A stretch of DNA of 64,000 bases from an uncultured Oscillospiraceae bacterium (GTDB lineage: Bacteria > Bacillota > Clostridia > Oscillospirales > Oscillospiraceae), in NCBI GenBank assembly GCA_934591895.1, contig CAKTPP010000008.1:62001-126000 (forward strand). The letters run 5' to 3'. The position numbers and the translations under genes are program-made. The notes below the pieces were generated by a model. That model saw only the letters and a program-made list of their open reading frames with translations. It ran no database searches and was not told where the DNA came from. Of this stretch, positions 19,218 to 27,395 are shown in pieces. Each line of letters starts with the position of its first letter. Position 1 is the stretch's first letter.

Positions 19218-22200
19218 GTGTACTTAAAAGCATTGGAGATCCAGGGCTTCAAGTCCTTTCCGGACAAGACGCGCCTGAATTTTGACCAGGAGATCACGGC
19301 GATCGTCGGCCCGAACGGGAGCGGCAAGTCAAACATTTCGGACGCCATCCTGTGGGTCATGGGCGAGCAGCGCACGAAGACGCTGCGCGGCGGCAAGATG
19401 GAGGACGTCATCTTCGGCGGCACGGAAAAGCGCAGCCCCATGGGCTTCGCGCAGGTGTCGCTCATTCTCGATAACAGCACCGGCATCTTCGACACCGAAA
19501 ACACCGAGGTCATGATCACCCGCCGCTATTACCGCAGCGGCGAGAGCGAATATTCCATCAACCGCGAGCCCTGCCGCCTGCGCGACATCAATGAGCTGCT
19601 CATGGACACCGGCCTCGGCCGCGACGGGTACTCGATCATCGGGCAGGGGCGCATCGCCGAGATCGTCTCCGGCAAGAGCAACGAGCGCCGCGAGATCTTC
19701 GAGGAGGCGGCCGGCATCTCGCGCTACCGCTACCGCAAGGAGGAGTCGGAGCGCAAGCTTGCCCGCACGGAGGAAAACCTCCTGCGCATCAACGACAAGG
19801 TCGATGAGCTGGAGCTGCAGGTCGAGCCCCTGCGCAAGCAGGCCGAAACGGCGAAGAAATACCTGCACCTGCGCGATGAGCTCAAGAGTGCCGAGGTCTC
19901 CGTCTGGATGGAGACGCTCGACCGGCTGCACGCGCAGGCCGAGACCGTGAACCGCGATTATCAGACCGCGAAGGAAAACCTTGCCGGCGCGCAGCGCGAG
20001 CTCGAGCAGCTCTATGCGGCGTCGGAGAACATCGCTCAGAAAATGCGCGAGAAGGATCTGGAGTCCGAGCGCACGCGCGAGCAGATCTCCGAGGCGGAGA
20101 GCGCCGCCGCCGAGTGCGAGAGCGCCGCGGCCGTCGTGCGCACGAACCTGCAAAACAGCGCCGACAGCATTGCGCGCCTGCGCGTGGAGGTGTCCGAGCA
20201 GGCGGACCGCGCCGGCGCTCTGCAGGCGCAGATCGACGCGCAGCAGCAGCGCTTGGAGCAGATCGAGCGCGAAAAGGCGCAGCACGCGCAGCAGATCGAC
20301 ACCGTGCTCGAGGACATCGAGCACAACGCCGCATCCTCCGGCGAGGCCGAGCGCGCGTATACGGAGCTGCTCGCCCGGGAGAGCGCGCAGAGCAGCGCGC
20401 TGGCCGAGTGCCGCACGCGCATCACGCTCCTGGCCGACAAATCGCAGGAGCTGCTCGATCAGGAAAATACCATCGTCACCGCCGCTGCGGAGGCGGCCGG
20501 GCATCTGGCCGCGCTCGAGGCGCAGGCGCAGGAAAAGCAGACCGCGCAGCAGCAGGCGCAGTCCGCCTGTGACGCGCTGCGCACGCAGCAGAGAGAAAAA
20601 ACACAGCATCTTTCCGCCTGTGAGCAGGCGCTGGCAAAGCAGCAGGAGCGGCTGTCCGGCCTGACGGTCGATCTGCGCAGCACCGAGTCGCGCATCCGCA
20701 TGCTCACCGAGATGGAAAAGGACTTTGAGGGCTACAACCGCGCGGTCAAGGCCGTGATGCACGCGGCCGAAAAGGGAACGCTACGCGGCGTGCGCGGACC
20801 GGTGGCAAACCTCATCAAGACCGGCGACCGCTATGCCCTTGCCATTGAGACGGCGCTCGGTGCGGCGGCGCAGAACATCGTCGTCGAGACGCAGAGCTGC
20901 GGCGCACAGGCCATCGAGCTGCTGCGCCGGCGCGATACCGGCCGTGCGACGTTCCTGCCGCTCGATACCATCCGTCCCATGCACTTGAGCAGCGTGCCGG
21001 ATCAGGAGCCGGGCTATGTCGGCGTGGCCTATACGCTCGTCACCTGTGCCGCCGCTTACCGCGATATCGTCGGCAATCTCCTCGGCCGCACCGTCGTCGC
21101 CGAGACGATGAAAGACGCCATCGCCATCTCCAAGCGCCACGACCATCGCTACCGCATCGTCACGCTCGACGGGCAGCTCGTCAACGCCGGCGGCTCGCTC
21201 ACCGGCGGCAGCGCCGCCAAGGGCAGCGGCATCCTGTCGCGCGCCAATGAGCTCAAGCGCCTGCGCGGGACGCTCGATGCGCTCGCGCTTGAAAAGCAGC
21301 AGTGCGCGCTTGAGCTTGAGGATGCGCAGACGGCGCTCGATGCGGCGCACGCGCAGCTCGACACCGTGCAGGCACAGCTCGAGCAGGCGGTCGAGACGCT
21401 GCACAGGGCGCAGAGCGAGGCGGCGCAGGTTGTGCTGCTCAAAGGCGCCGCACAGGAGACCATCGCGGGGCAGAATGCGTCCATTGATGCCTGCCGCGCG
21501 CAGCAAAAGACGAATCAGGAGCGCATAGCCGCCGCCCGCGCCGATGCGGCCTCGGCGGAGGAAACGCTTGCACGGCTTCGCGCCGAGCGCGATCAGAGCG
21601 AGCTCGGCCGCGGCGCGTTTGACCGCCGCCGGCAGGAGCTGGCCGACCGGCTGGCCGGTCTGCGGGCAGAGGCGGCGTCGCTCGACGCCGAGCGCGAGAC
21701 CATCCTGCGCACCACGCAGCAGATCCACGACCTGTTTGAGGAAATGGCCGGCGACCGCAAGGCGCGTCTCGACCAGATCGCCGAGGCCGAGACCGGCACG
21801 CAGCAGCTGCGGCAGACGCTGCAGATGCACGAGCGCCGTCTGGCGGAGCTTCGCCAGCGCGCCGAAACGCTGCGCGGCGAGCTCGCCGCGTGCAGCAGCC
21901 GCAAGCTTGAGCTGGAGGGTCAGCGCACGCGCACCGACCGCGACGCGCAGGCGCGCAACCGCGACCTGCTGGATATGCAGGGGCTCGTGTCGCGCTTTGA
22001 GCAGAAAAAGCTCTCGGCCGACATGGAGGAAAAGCAGATCCTCGACAAGCTCTGGGACAATTACGAGCTCAGCCGCTCGGCGGCCGAGGCGCTGCGCCAG
22101 CCGATCGAGAATATGAGCAAGGCCAGCCGCCGCATCGCCGAGCTGCGCCGCGGCATCGGCGCGCTGGGCACGCCCAACCTCGGCGCGATCGACGAATTCA

Positions 22201-22778
22201 CGCGCGTGAACACGCGCTACACCTTCCTCACCGGCCAGCGGGACGATATCCTCAAGGCCAAGCGTGAGCTCACTGGCATCATCGCCGATGTGACGGGGGA
22301 GATGGAGGGCATCTTCACCACGCAGTTTCAGGCGATCGATCAGGCGTTCCGCCAGACCTTCCTGGAGCTTTTCGGCGGCGGCAAGGCGGCGCTCGTGCTT
22401 GAGGATCCGGAGCACGTGCTCGACAGCGGCATCGAGATCAAGGTGCAGCCGCCCGGCAAGGCGCTCTCGACGCTGAGCCTGATGTCCGGCGGCGAGATGG
22501 CGTTCGTGGCCATCGCGCTCTACTTTGCCATTTTGAAGGTGCGGCCGACGCCGTTTTGCGTCATGGACGAGATCGAGGCCGCGCTCGACGAGGCGAACGT
22601 CACGCGCTACGTGCAGTATATGCGCCGCCTTGCCAAGAGCACGCAGTTTCTCGTCATCACGCACCGCCGCGGCACCATGGAGGAGGCCGACCACCTGTTC
22701 GGCGTGACCATGCAGGAAAAAGGCGTGTCCCGCATCATCGAGCTCTCGCTGGATGAAGCGGCTAAAACCATATCGTAA
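19218..22778 (+). CDS. smc: Chromosome partition protein SMC
   Basis: SMC is the ATPase ring that, with ScpA/B, compacts and separates chromosomes. The 1186-residue product has Walker A GPNGSGKSNISDA (residues 31-43), two long coiled coils flanking a hinge at roughly residues 520-650, and the ABC signature LMSGGEMAF (~1088) with Walker B VMDEIEAALDEAN (~1115). Translation starts at GTG: the resulting MYLKALEIQGFKSF is the universal SMC N-terminus and GAGGG lies 5-6 bases upstream. It has its own promoter and leads an operon with ftsY. Confidence 0.97.
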   Translation: MYLKALEIQGFKSFPDKTRLNFDQEITAIVGPNGSGKSNISDAILWVMGEQRTKTLRGGKMEDVIFGGTEKRSPMGFAQVSLILDNSTGIFDTENTEVMITRRYYRSGESEYSINREPCRLRDINELLMDTGLGRDGYSIIGQGRIAEIVSGKSNERREIFEEAAGISRYRYRKEESERKLARTEENLLRINDKVDELELQVEPLRKQAETAKKYLHLRDELKSAEVSVWMETLDRLHAQAETVNRDYQTAKENLAGAQRELEQLYAASENIAQKMREKDLESERTREQISEAESAAAECESAAAVVRTNLQNSADSIARLRVEVSEQADRAGALQAQIDAQQQRLEQIEREKAQHAQQIDTVLEDIEHNAASSGEAERAYTELLARESAQSSALAECRTRITLLADKSQELLDQENTIVTAAAEAAGHLAALEAQAQEKQTAQQQAQSACDALRTQQREKTQHLSACEQALAKQQERLSGLTVDLRSTESRIRMLTEMEKDFEGYNRAVKAVMHAAEKGTLRGVRGPVANLIKTGDRYALAIETALGAAAQNIVVETQSCGAQAIELLRRRDTGRATFLPLDTIRPMHLSSVPDQEPGYVGVAYTLVTCAAAYRDIVGNLLGRTVVAETMKDAIAISKRHDHRYRIVTLDGQLVNAGGSLTGGSAAKGSGILSRANELKRLRGTLDALALEKQQCALELEDAQTALDAAHAQLDTVQAQLEQAVETLHRAQSEAAQVVLLKGAAQETIAGQNASIDACRAQQKTNQERIAAARADAASAEETLARLRAERDQSELGRGAFDRRRQELADRLAGLRAEAASLDAERETILRTTQQIHDLFEEMAGDRKARLDQIAEAETGTQQLRQTLQMHERRLAELRQRAETLRGELAACSSRKLELEGQRTRTDRDAQARNRDLLDMQGLVSRFEQKKLSADMEEKQILDKLWDNYELSRSAAEALRQPIENMSKASRRIAELRRGIGALGTPNLGAIDEFTRVNTRYTFLTGQRDDILKAKRELTGIIADVTGEMEGIFTTQFQAIDQAFRQTFLELFGGGKAALVLEDPEHVLDSGIEIKVQPPGKALSTLSLMSGGEMAFVAIALYFAILKVRPTPFCVMDEIEAALDEANVTRYVQYMRRLAKSTQFLVITHRRGTMEEADHLFGVTMQEKGVSRIIELSLDEAAKTIS

Positions 22779-22793
22779 CGGAGAAGATAGTCT

Positions 22794-23702
22794 ATGGGAT
22801 TTTTTGATAAGATCAAACAGGGCCTGACCAAGACCAAGACGAAAATGGACGCCCAGCTGACCGGCATCTTTGCAGCCTATGCGCCGGGCGACGAGGAGTT
22901 TTTCGAGGATCTTGAGGAGACGCTCATCCTTGCCGACACCGGCGTTGAGACGACGACCAAGGCCATCGCCCAGCTGCGCAGGGCCATCGAGCTCAAAAAG
23001 CTGACCACCGGCGCGGAGGTGAAAAAGGAATTCGTGCAGATCCTCACGCGCATCCTCAAGGTGCAGGACACCATGCTCCTGCTCACGACGCAGCCGTCGG
23101 TCGTGCTCGTCGTCGGCGTCAACGGCGTCGGCAAGACGACGACGATCGGCAAGCTTGCCGCCCAGCTCAAGAAGGAGGGCAACCGTGTGCTCCTCTCGGC
23201 GGCGGACACGTTCCGCGCAGCGGCCGCCGACCAGCTCACCGTCTGGGCGCAGCGCGCCGGCGTGGAGATCGTCAAGCACGAAGAGGGCTCCGACCCCGCC
23301 GCCGTGGTGTTCGACTCCATTCAGGCGGCAAAGGCGCGCGGCGTGGACGTCGTCATTGTCGACACCGCCGGCCGCCTGCACAACAAGGCAAACCTCATGA
23401 ACGAGCTCAATAAGATCACCCGCGTCATCCGCCGCGAGCTGCCGGAGGCGGACGTCGAAACGCTCATGGTGCTCGACGCAACGACCGGCCAGAACGGTCT
23501 CATTCAGGCCAAGCAGTTTCTCGACACGGCGGATCTCACCGGCATCGTGCTCACGAAGCTTGACGGCACGGCCAAGGGCGGCATCGTCTTTGCGATCGCA
23601 AACGATCTGCAGCTGCCGGTGAAATATGTCGGCGTCGGTGAGCAGATCGACGACCTGCTGGAGTTCAAGCCCGCGGAATTTGTGGAGGCGCTGCTGTCAT
23701 GA
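22794..23702 (+). CDS. ftsY: Signal recognition particle receptor FtsY
   Basis: FtsY is the SRP receptor GTPase that delivers ribosomes making membrane proteins to the translocon. The 302-residue product consists of N and G domains only, with P-loop GVNGVGKTTTIGKLA near residue 107, DTFRAAAADQL, DTAGRLHNK and the TKLDGTAKGG guanine-specificity motif. It lacks the long acidic A domain of E. coli FtsY, as is usual in Firmicutes. It follows smc by 15 bases (smc-ftsY is a common pair) and overlaps the next start by 4 bases. Confidence 0.96.
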   Translation: MGFFDKIKQGLTKTKTKMDAQLTGIFAAYAPGDEEFFEDLEETLILADTGVETTTKAIAQLRRAIELKKLTTGAEVKKEFVQILTRILKVQDTMLLLTTQPSVVLVVGVNGVGKTTTIGKLAAQLKKEGNRVLLSAADTFRAAAADQLTVWAQRAGVEIVKHEEGSDPAAVVFDSIQAAKARGVDVVIVDTAGRLHNKANLMNELNKITRVIRRELPEADVETLMVLDATTGQNGLIQAKQFLDTADLTGIVLTKLDGTAKGGIVFAIANDLQLPVKYVGVGEQIDDLLEFKPAEFVEALLS

Positions 23703-24289
23703 TCCTTGCAAGCAACAATGCACATAAGTTGGATGAGTTTCGCGCCATCTTTGCCGACATGGGCATCGAGATCATCCCGCAGAGCGCGGCCGGCTGCGAC
23801 TTTGAGGTCGACGAGACTGGCGAGACCTTCGAGGAGAACGCCTATCTGAAGGCCATCGCCGTGACCCGTGCGACGGGGCAGGCCGCCATCGCGGACGACT
23901 CCGGTCTCGAGGTCGACGCGCTCGACGGCGCGCCCGGCGTGCACTCGGCGCGCTATACCGGCCGGCACGACGATACGGACGCCGCGCGCAACGAGCTTTT
24001 GCTGCACAACCTCGGCGCCCGCACCGACCGCACGGCGCGGTTCGTGTCGTGCATCTGCTGCACGTTCCCGAACGGCGACGTGCTGCGCGCACGCGGCACC
24101 TGCGAGGGCAGCATCCTGTTTGCCCCGCGCGGGGAAAACGGCTTCGGCTATGACCCGCTGTTTTTGCTGGAGGGCTATGACCGCTCCATGGCGCAGCTGC
24201 GCCCGGAAGAGAAAAACGCCATTTCCCACCGCGGGAATGCGCTCAAAATCCTGAAAGAAGAATTGAGGAATTACTATGCTGACAAGTAA
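23699..24289 (+). CDS. rdgB: XTP/dITP pyrophosphatase (RdgB/HAM1 family)
   Basis: This house-cleaning enzyme hydrolyses deaminated purine nucleotides (XTP, dITP, ITP) to monophosphates, keeping them out of DNA and RNA. The 196-residue product has the N-terminal substrate loop SNNAHKLDEF, the metal-binding FEENAYLKA...ADDSGLEVDAL stretch, and the C-terminal FGYDPLF and SHRGNALK blocks. It is coupled to ftsY by ATGA and overlaps yhbY by 14 bases. Confidence 0.94.
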   Translation: MILASNNAHKLDEFRAIFADMGIEIIPQSAAGCDFEVDETGETFEENAYLKAIAVTRATGQAAIADDSGLEVDALDGAPGVHSARYTGRHDDTDAARNELLLHNLGARTDRTARFVSCICCTFPNGDVLRARGTCEGSILFAPRGENGFGYDPLFLLEGYDRSMAQLRPEEKNAISHRGNALKILKEELRNYYADK

Positions 24290-24581
24290 ACAGCGCGCCC
24301 AGCTGCGCGGGCTCGCCGCGACGGAGGACACCATCGTCCACATCGGCAAGGGCGGCATCACCGACAACATCGTCACCCAGATGAGCGACGCGCTCAAGGC
24401 GCGCGAGCTCGTCAAGGGGCGCGTGCTCGAAAATTCGCTCCTGTCGGCGCGCGAGGCGTGCGACGCGCTTGCCGAGGCCTGCCGCGCAGAGCCCGTGCAG
24501 GTCATCGGTTCCAAATTCGTGCTCTATAAGCGCAACGAGCAAAAGCCGCGGATCGAGCTCGTGAAAAAGGCGAAGAAATGA
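24276..24581 (+). CDS. yhbY: YhbY-family RNA-binding protein (CRM domain)
   Basis: This small CRM-domain protein associates with pre-50S ribosomal particles in E. coli. The 101-residue protein starts LTSKQRAQLRGLA and has the GKGGITDN loop and the conserved VIGSKFVLYKRN strand near the end, the standard family layout. It lies between the nucleotide pyrophosphatase and nadD with overlapping ends, as in other Firmicutes where yhbY (yqeI) precedes nadD. Confidence 0.92.
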   Translation: MLTSKQRAQLRGLAATEDTIVHIGKGGITDNIVTQMSDALKARELVKGRVLENSLLSAREACDALAEACRAEPVQVIGSKFVLYKRNEQKPRIELVKKAKK

Positions 24582-25765
24582 AGATCTGCATCTATGGCGG
24601 CAGCTTTAACCCGCCGCACCTCGGCCATACGGCGGCGCTGCGCGCCGTGCGCGCGGCGATCGAGCCGGATGTGACGCTGGTCATCCCGGACCGCATCCCG
24701 CCGCACAAGGAGCTCACACCGGGCAGCCCGGAGCCGTCGGAGCGTCTGCTCATGACGATGCTGGCCTTTTCCTCCGAGCCGCAGGTGGAGGTCTCCGACA
24801 TGGAGCTGCACCGCTCCGGCAAGAGCTACACGGCCGACACCGTGCGTGAGCTGCGCGACTGCAATCCGGATGCGGAGCTGTACCTCGTCGTCGGCACGGA
24901 TATGCTCACGACGTTTGAGCAGTGGCACGATTACCGTGCGCTGCTCGCGCAGGTCACGCTCGTCGCGCTCGCGCGCACGAGCGACGAGCACGCGGAGGTG
25001 GAGCGCTTCAGCGCCTATCTGCGCGAGACGTACGGCGCGCGCGTCATCGCGCTGCCGGCAGAGCCGCTTCCGGTCACGAGCACGGACGTGCGCCGCCTGC
25101 TGCCGCAGCGGCGCGGCAGCGAGTATCTCGCGCCCGGCGTGTATGCGCACATCATCCAGCAGCGGCTCTATGGCGCCAGACCCGACCTCAACTGGCTGCG
25201 CGAGCAGGCGTACCCCATGCTCAAGCCGCGGCGCATTTCCCACGTTTGGGGCTGCGAGCACGAGGCGCGCCGCCTTGCCGAGCGCTGGGGCTGCGACCCG
25301 GATGCCGCTGCGGAAGCCGGAATTTTGCACGATTGCACGAAAAAATTCGAGCTATCTGACCAATTGCTATTGTCTGAAAAATATGGTATCATAAACGACA
25401 CGGTCGAAACGGCCAATACCAAGCTGCTGCACGCCAAAACCGGCGCTGCCGTGGCGCGGGAGCGTTTCGGCGTACCACCTGAGATAGAAAACGCCATCCG
25501 CTGGCACACGACGGGAAAACCCGCCATGACCACGCTCGAAAAGGTTTTGTATATGGCCGATTACATCGAGCCGGCGCGGGACTTTGACGGCGTGGACGAG
25601 CTGCGGCGTCTTGCTTACACCGATCTGGACGCGGCCATGGTGCTCGGACTGAAGATGAGCCTCGAGGATCTGCGCGCCGGCGGCATCACGCCGCACGAGA
25701 ACACGGTGCAGGCATTAAACTGGTATCAAGGCAGGGAAAAAGACTATGAAAAGACGACAGAATGA
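24578..25765 (+). CDS. nadD: NadD-YqeK fusion: nicotinate-nucleotide adenylyltransferase with HD phosphohydrolase
   Basis: Two activities normally encoded by adjacent genes are joined in one 395-residue chain. Residues 1-195 are NadD, which makes deamido-NAD, with the nucleotidyltransferase motif GGSFNPPHLGH and the TSTDVRRLL (ISST-like) block. Residues ~215-385 are a YqeK HD domain with WGCEHEARRLAE and ILHDCTKK metal ligands; YqeK enzymes hydrolyse Ap4A to ADP. The junction around residue 200 (LNWLREQAYPML) is in frame with no stop. It overlaps yhbY by 4 bases and the LCP gene by 20. The same gene order as split homologues argues for a simple fusion. Confidence 0.92.
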   Translation: MKICIYGGSFNPPHLGHTAALRAVRAAIEPDVTLVIPDRIPPHKELTPGSPEPSERLLMTMLAFSSEPQVEVSDMELHRSGKSYTADTVRELRDCNPDAELYLVVGTDMLTTFEQWHDYRALLAQVTLVALARTSDEHAEVERFSAYLRETYGARVIALPAEPLPVTSTDVRRLLPQRRGSEYLAPGVYAHIIQQRLYGARPDLNWLREQAYPMLKPRRISHVWGCEHEARRLAERWGCDPDAAAEAGILHDCTKKFELSDQLLLSEKYGIINDTVETANTKLLHAKTGAAVARERFGVPPEIENAIRWHTTGKPAMTTLEKVLYMADYIEPARDFDGVDELRRLAYTDLDAAMVLGLKMSLEDLRAGGITPHENTVQALNWYQGREKDYEKTTE

Positions 25766-26936
25766 CGGCCGCTATCCGGATGAATACGCCGGCTACAGCG
25801 ACCAGGGGTATGACGAGAGCTATGACGACGGCAGCGGCTTTCAGGAAGACCCGTTTTCCGAGACGTCTGCCGCGGCAAATCATCGCGTGAAGGCGCAGCA
25901 GGCGCAGGATAAGCGCCGCAAGAAGAAAAGGGTGCGCATTGCGGTCATCGTGGTCGTGGTGCTGGCGCTGCTCGTCGGTGAGTTCGTCGTGCTGATGAAT
26001 CACTGGGTCAGCCCGCCGAGTCTCAACGGCGGTCTGAGCGATGGTGACCCGGACGACGGCATCACCATCAATACCGACGGCCGCAAGAAGGGGTGCTACA
26101 CCTTCCTCATCGCGGGCAAGGACCGCGCCGCCGGCCTGACGGACACGGTGCTCGTCGGTATGCTCGACACGGAGAACAAGTCCCTGAGATTTGTCAGCAT
26201 CCCGCGTGACACGGCGGTGAACGTCGCCTACCGGCCCAAGAAAATGAACCAGTACTACGCCGCGGCCGAGAACAACGGCAAGGACGGCGTGGAGGCGATG
26301 ATCGCCGGCGTGGAGAAGATCGTCGGATATCGGGTCGACAGCTATGCGATCTTCGATGTGGAGGTGTTTGTCGAGCTCATTGACGCCATGGGCGGCATTG
26401 ACTTTGACGTCCCCGTGGACATGGATTATGATGACCCCGGACAGGATCTGAGCATCCATGTGAGCAAGGGCTATCAGCACCTCAACGGCTATCAGACCAT
26501 GGGCGTGTTCCGCTTCCGCAACACCTACGCCACCGGCGACATCGGCCGCATCGACGTGCAGCACCAGATGCTCAAGGCCATGACGAGCCAGTTTTTGAAG
26601 CTGCACAACATTCCGAACCTCAATAAGCTCATCGACATCTACGAAAAGGAAGTCATCACGAATCTGTCGGCCGGCAACGTGATGTTCTATGTCAAGGAGT
26701 TTTTGAAGCTCGAGGAGGACGATATCGCCTTCGAGACGATCCCCGCCAACTACAACGGTGTGAAAAACGGCATGTCCTACGTGTTCATCCATGTGGACGA
26801 GTGGCTGGAGTATCTCAACACCTGGCTCAACCCCTATACGACGGAGATCACGTCCGCAAACGTGGACATTCTCTATGAGTCCAACGGGCAGGTCGTGGCC
26901 ACCTCCGGCACGATCCAGGGGCCGAACAAATGGTAA
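25746..26936 (+). CDS. LytR-CpsA-Psr (LCP) family cell-wall glycopolymer ligase
   Basis: LCP proteins transfer lipid-linked teichoic acid or capsule polymers to peptidoglycan on the outer membrane face. The 396-residue product has a ~55-residue charged cytoplasmic N-terminus, one membrane helix (RIAVIVVVVLALLVG, ~60-80) and the extracellular LCP domain (~110-330). The domain has TDTVLVGMLDTENKSL, the arginine-bearing SIPRDTAV and the RIDVQHQML block that bind the polyprenyl phosphate. It starts within the end of nadD-yqeK, a position also seen in other Firmicutes (yqeK-lytR-rsfS). Confidence 0.92.
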   Translation: MKRRQNDGRYPDEYAGYSDQGYDESYDDGSGFQEDPFSETSAAANHRVKAQQAQDKRRKKKRVRIAVIVVVVLALLVGEFVVLMNHWVSPPSLNGGLSDGDPDDGITINTDGRKKGCYTFLIAGKDRAAGLTDTVLVGMLDTENKSLRFVSIPRDTAVNVAYRPKKMNQYYAAAENNGKDGVEAMIAGVEKIVGYRVDSYAIFDVEVFVELIDAMGGIDFDVPVDMDYDDPGQDLSIHVSKGYQHLNGYQTMGVFRFRNTYATGDIGRIDVQHQMLKAMTSQFLKLHNIPNLNKLIDIYEKEVITNLSAGNVMFYVKEFLKLEEDDIAFETIPANYNGVKNGMSYVFIHVDEWLEYLNTWLNPYTTEITSANVDILYESNGQVVATSGTIQGPNKW

Positions 26937-26958
26937 CGAAAAGGAAGGATGTTTGCTT

Positions 26959-27315
26959 ATGATGCCTGCTAACGAGCTCGCCGCGGTCATTGTCAAGGCA
27001 CTGGACGCGAAAAAGGGTGAAAATATTCAGCTGCTCAGGACCCATGATCTGACGACGCTGGCGGATTATTTTGTCATCTGCACGGCCGGCTCCACGACCC
27101 ACGTCAAGACGCTGACCGACGCTGTGGAAGCGGCGGCGGACGCCGTGGACGAACCGGTCCTGCGCCGCGAGGGACACCGCAGCGGCAGCTGGGTGCTGCT
27201 CGATTACGGCTGCGTGATCGTGCACATATTTCAGGATGAAGCGCGCAAGTTCTACGATCTGGAGCGCCTGTGGAGCGATGCCGAGGTCATCGACATCACC
27301 GGCATGCGCGCCTGA
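26959..27315 (+). CDS. rsfS: Ribosomal silencing factor RsfS
   Basis: RsfS binds uL14 on the 50S subunit and blocks subunit joining during starvation. The 118-residue product has the conserved core HDLTTLADYFVICTAGS and the C-terminal LDYGCVIVHIFQ...ARKFYDLERLW. AAGGAAGG precedes two consecutive ATG codons; the first is used. It follows the LCP gene, the customary neighbour. Confidence 0.94.
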   Translation: MMPANELAAVIVKALDAKKGENIQLLRTHDLTTLADYFVICTAGSTTHVKTLTDAVEAAADAVDEPVLRREGHRSGSWVLLDYGCVIVHIFQDEARKFYDLERLWSDAEVIDITGMRA

Positions 27316-27331
27316 GCTGACGACAGCCATT

Positions 27332-27370
27332 CGGGGCGGTCATCACACCGCCCCGCTTACTTAGTTTTTT
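27332..27370 (+). terminator. Terminator-like hairpin before leuS
   Basis: CGGGGCGGT pairs with ACCGCCCCG around CATCAC. The T run is separated (CTTACTTAGTTTTTT), so termination may be partial. No T-box motif is present. Confidence 0.55.
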
Positions 27371-27395
27371 GATTTTTCAGAGAGAAGTGAACGCA

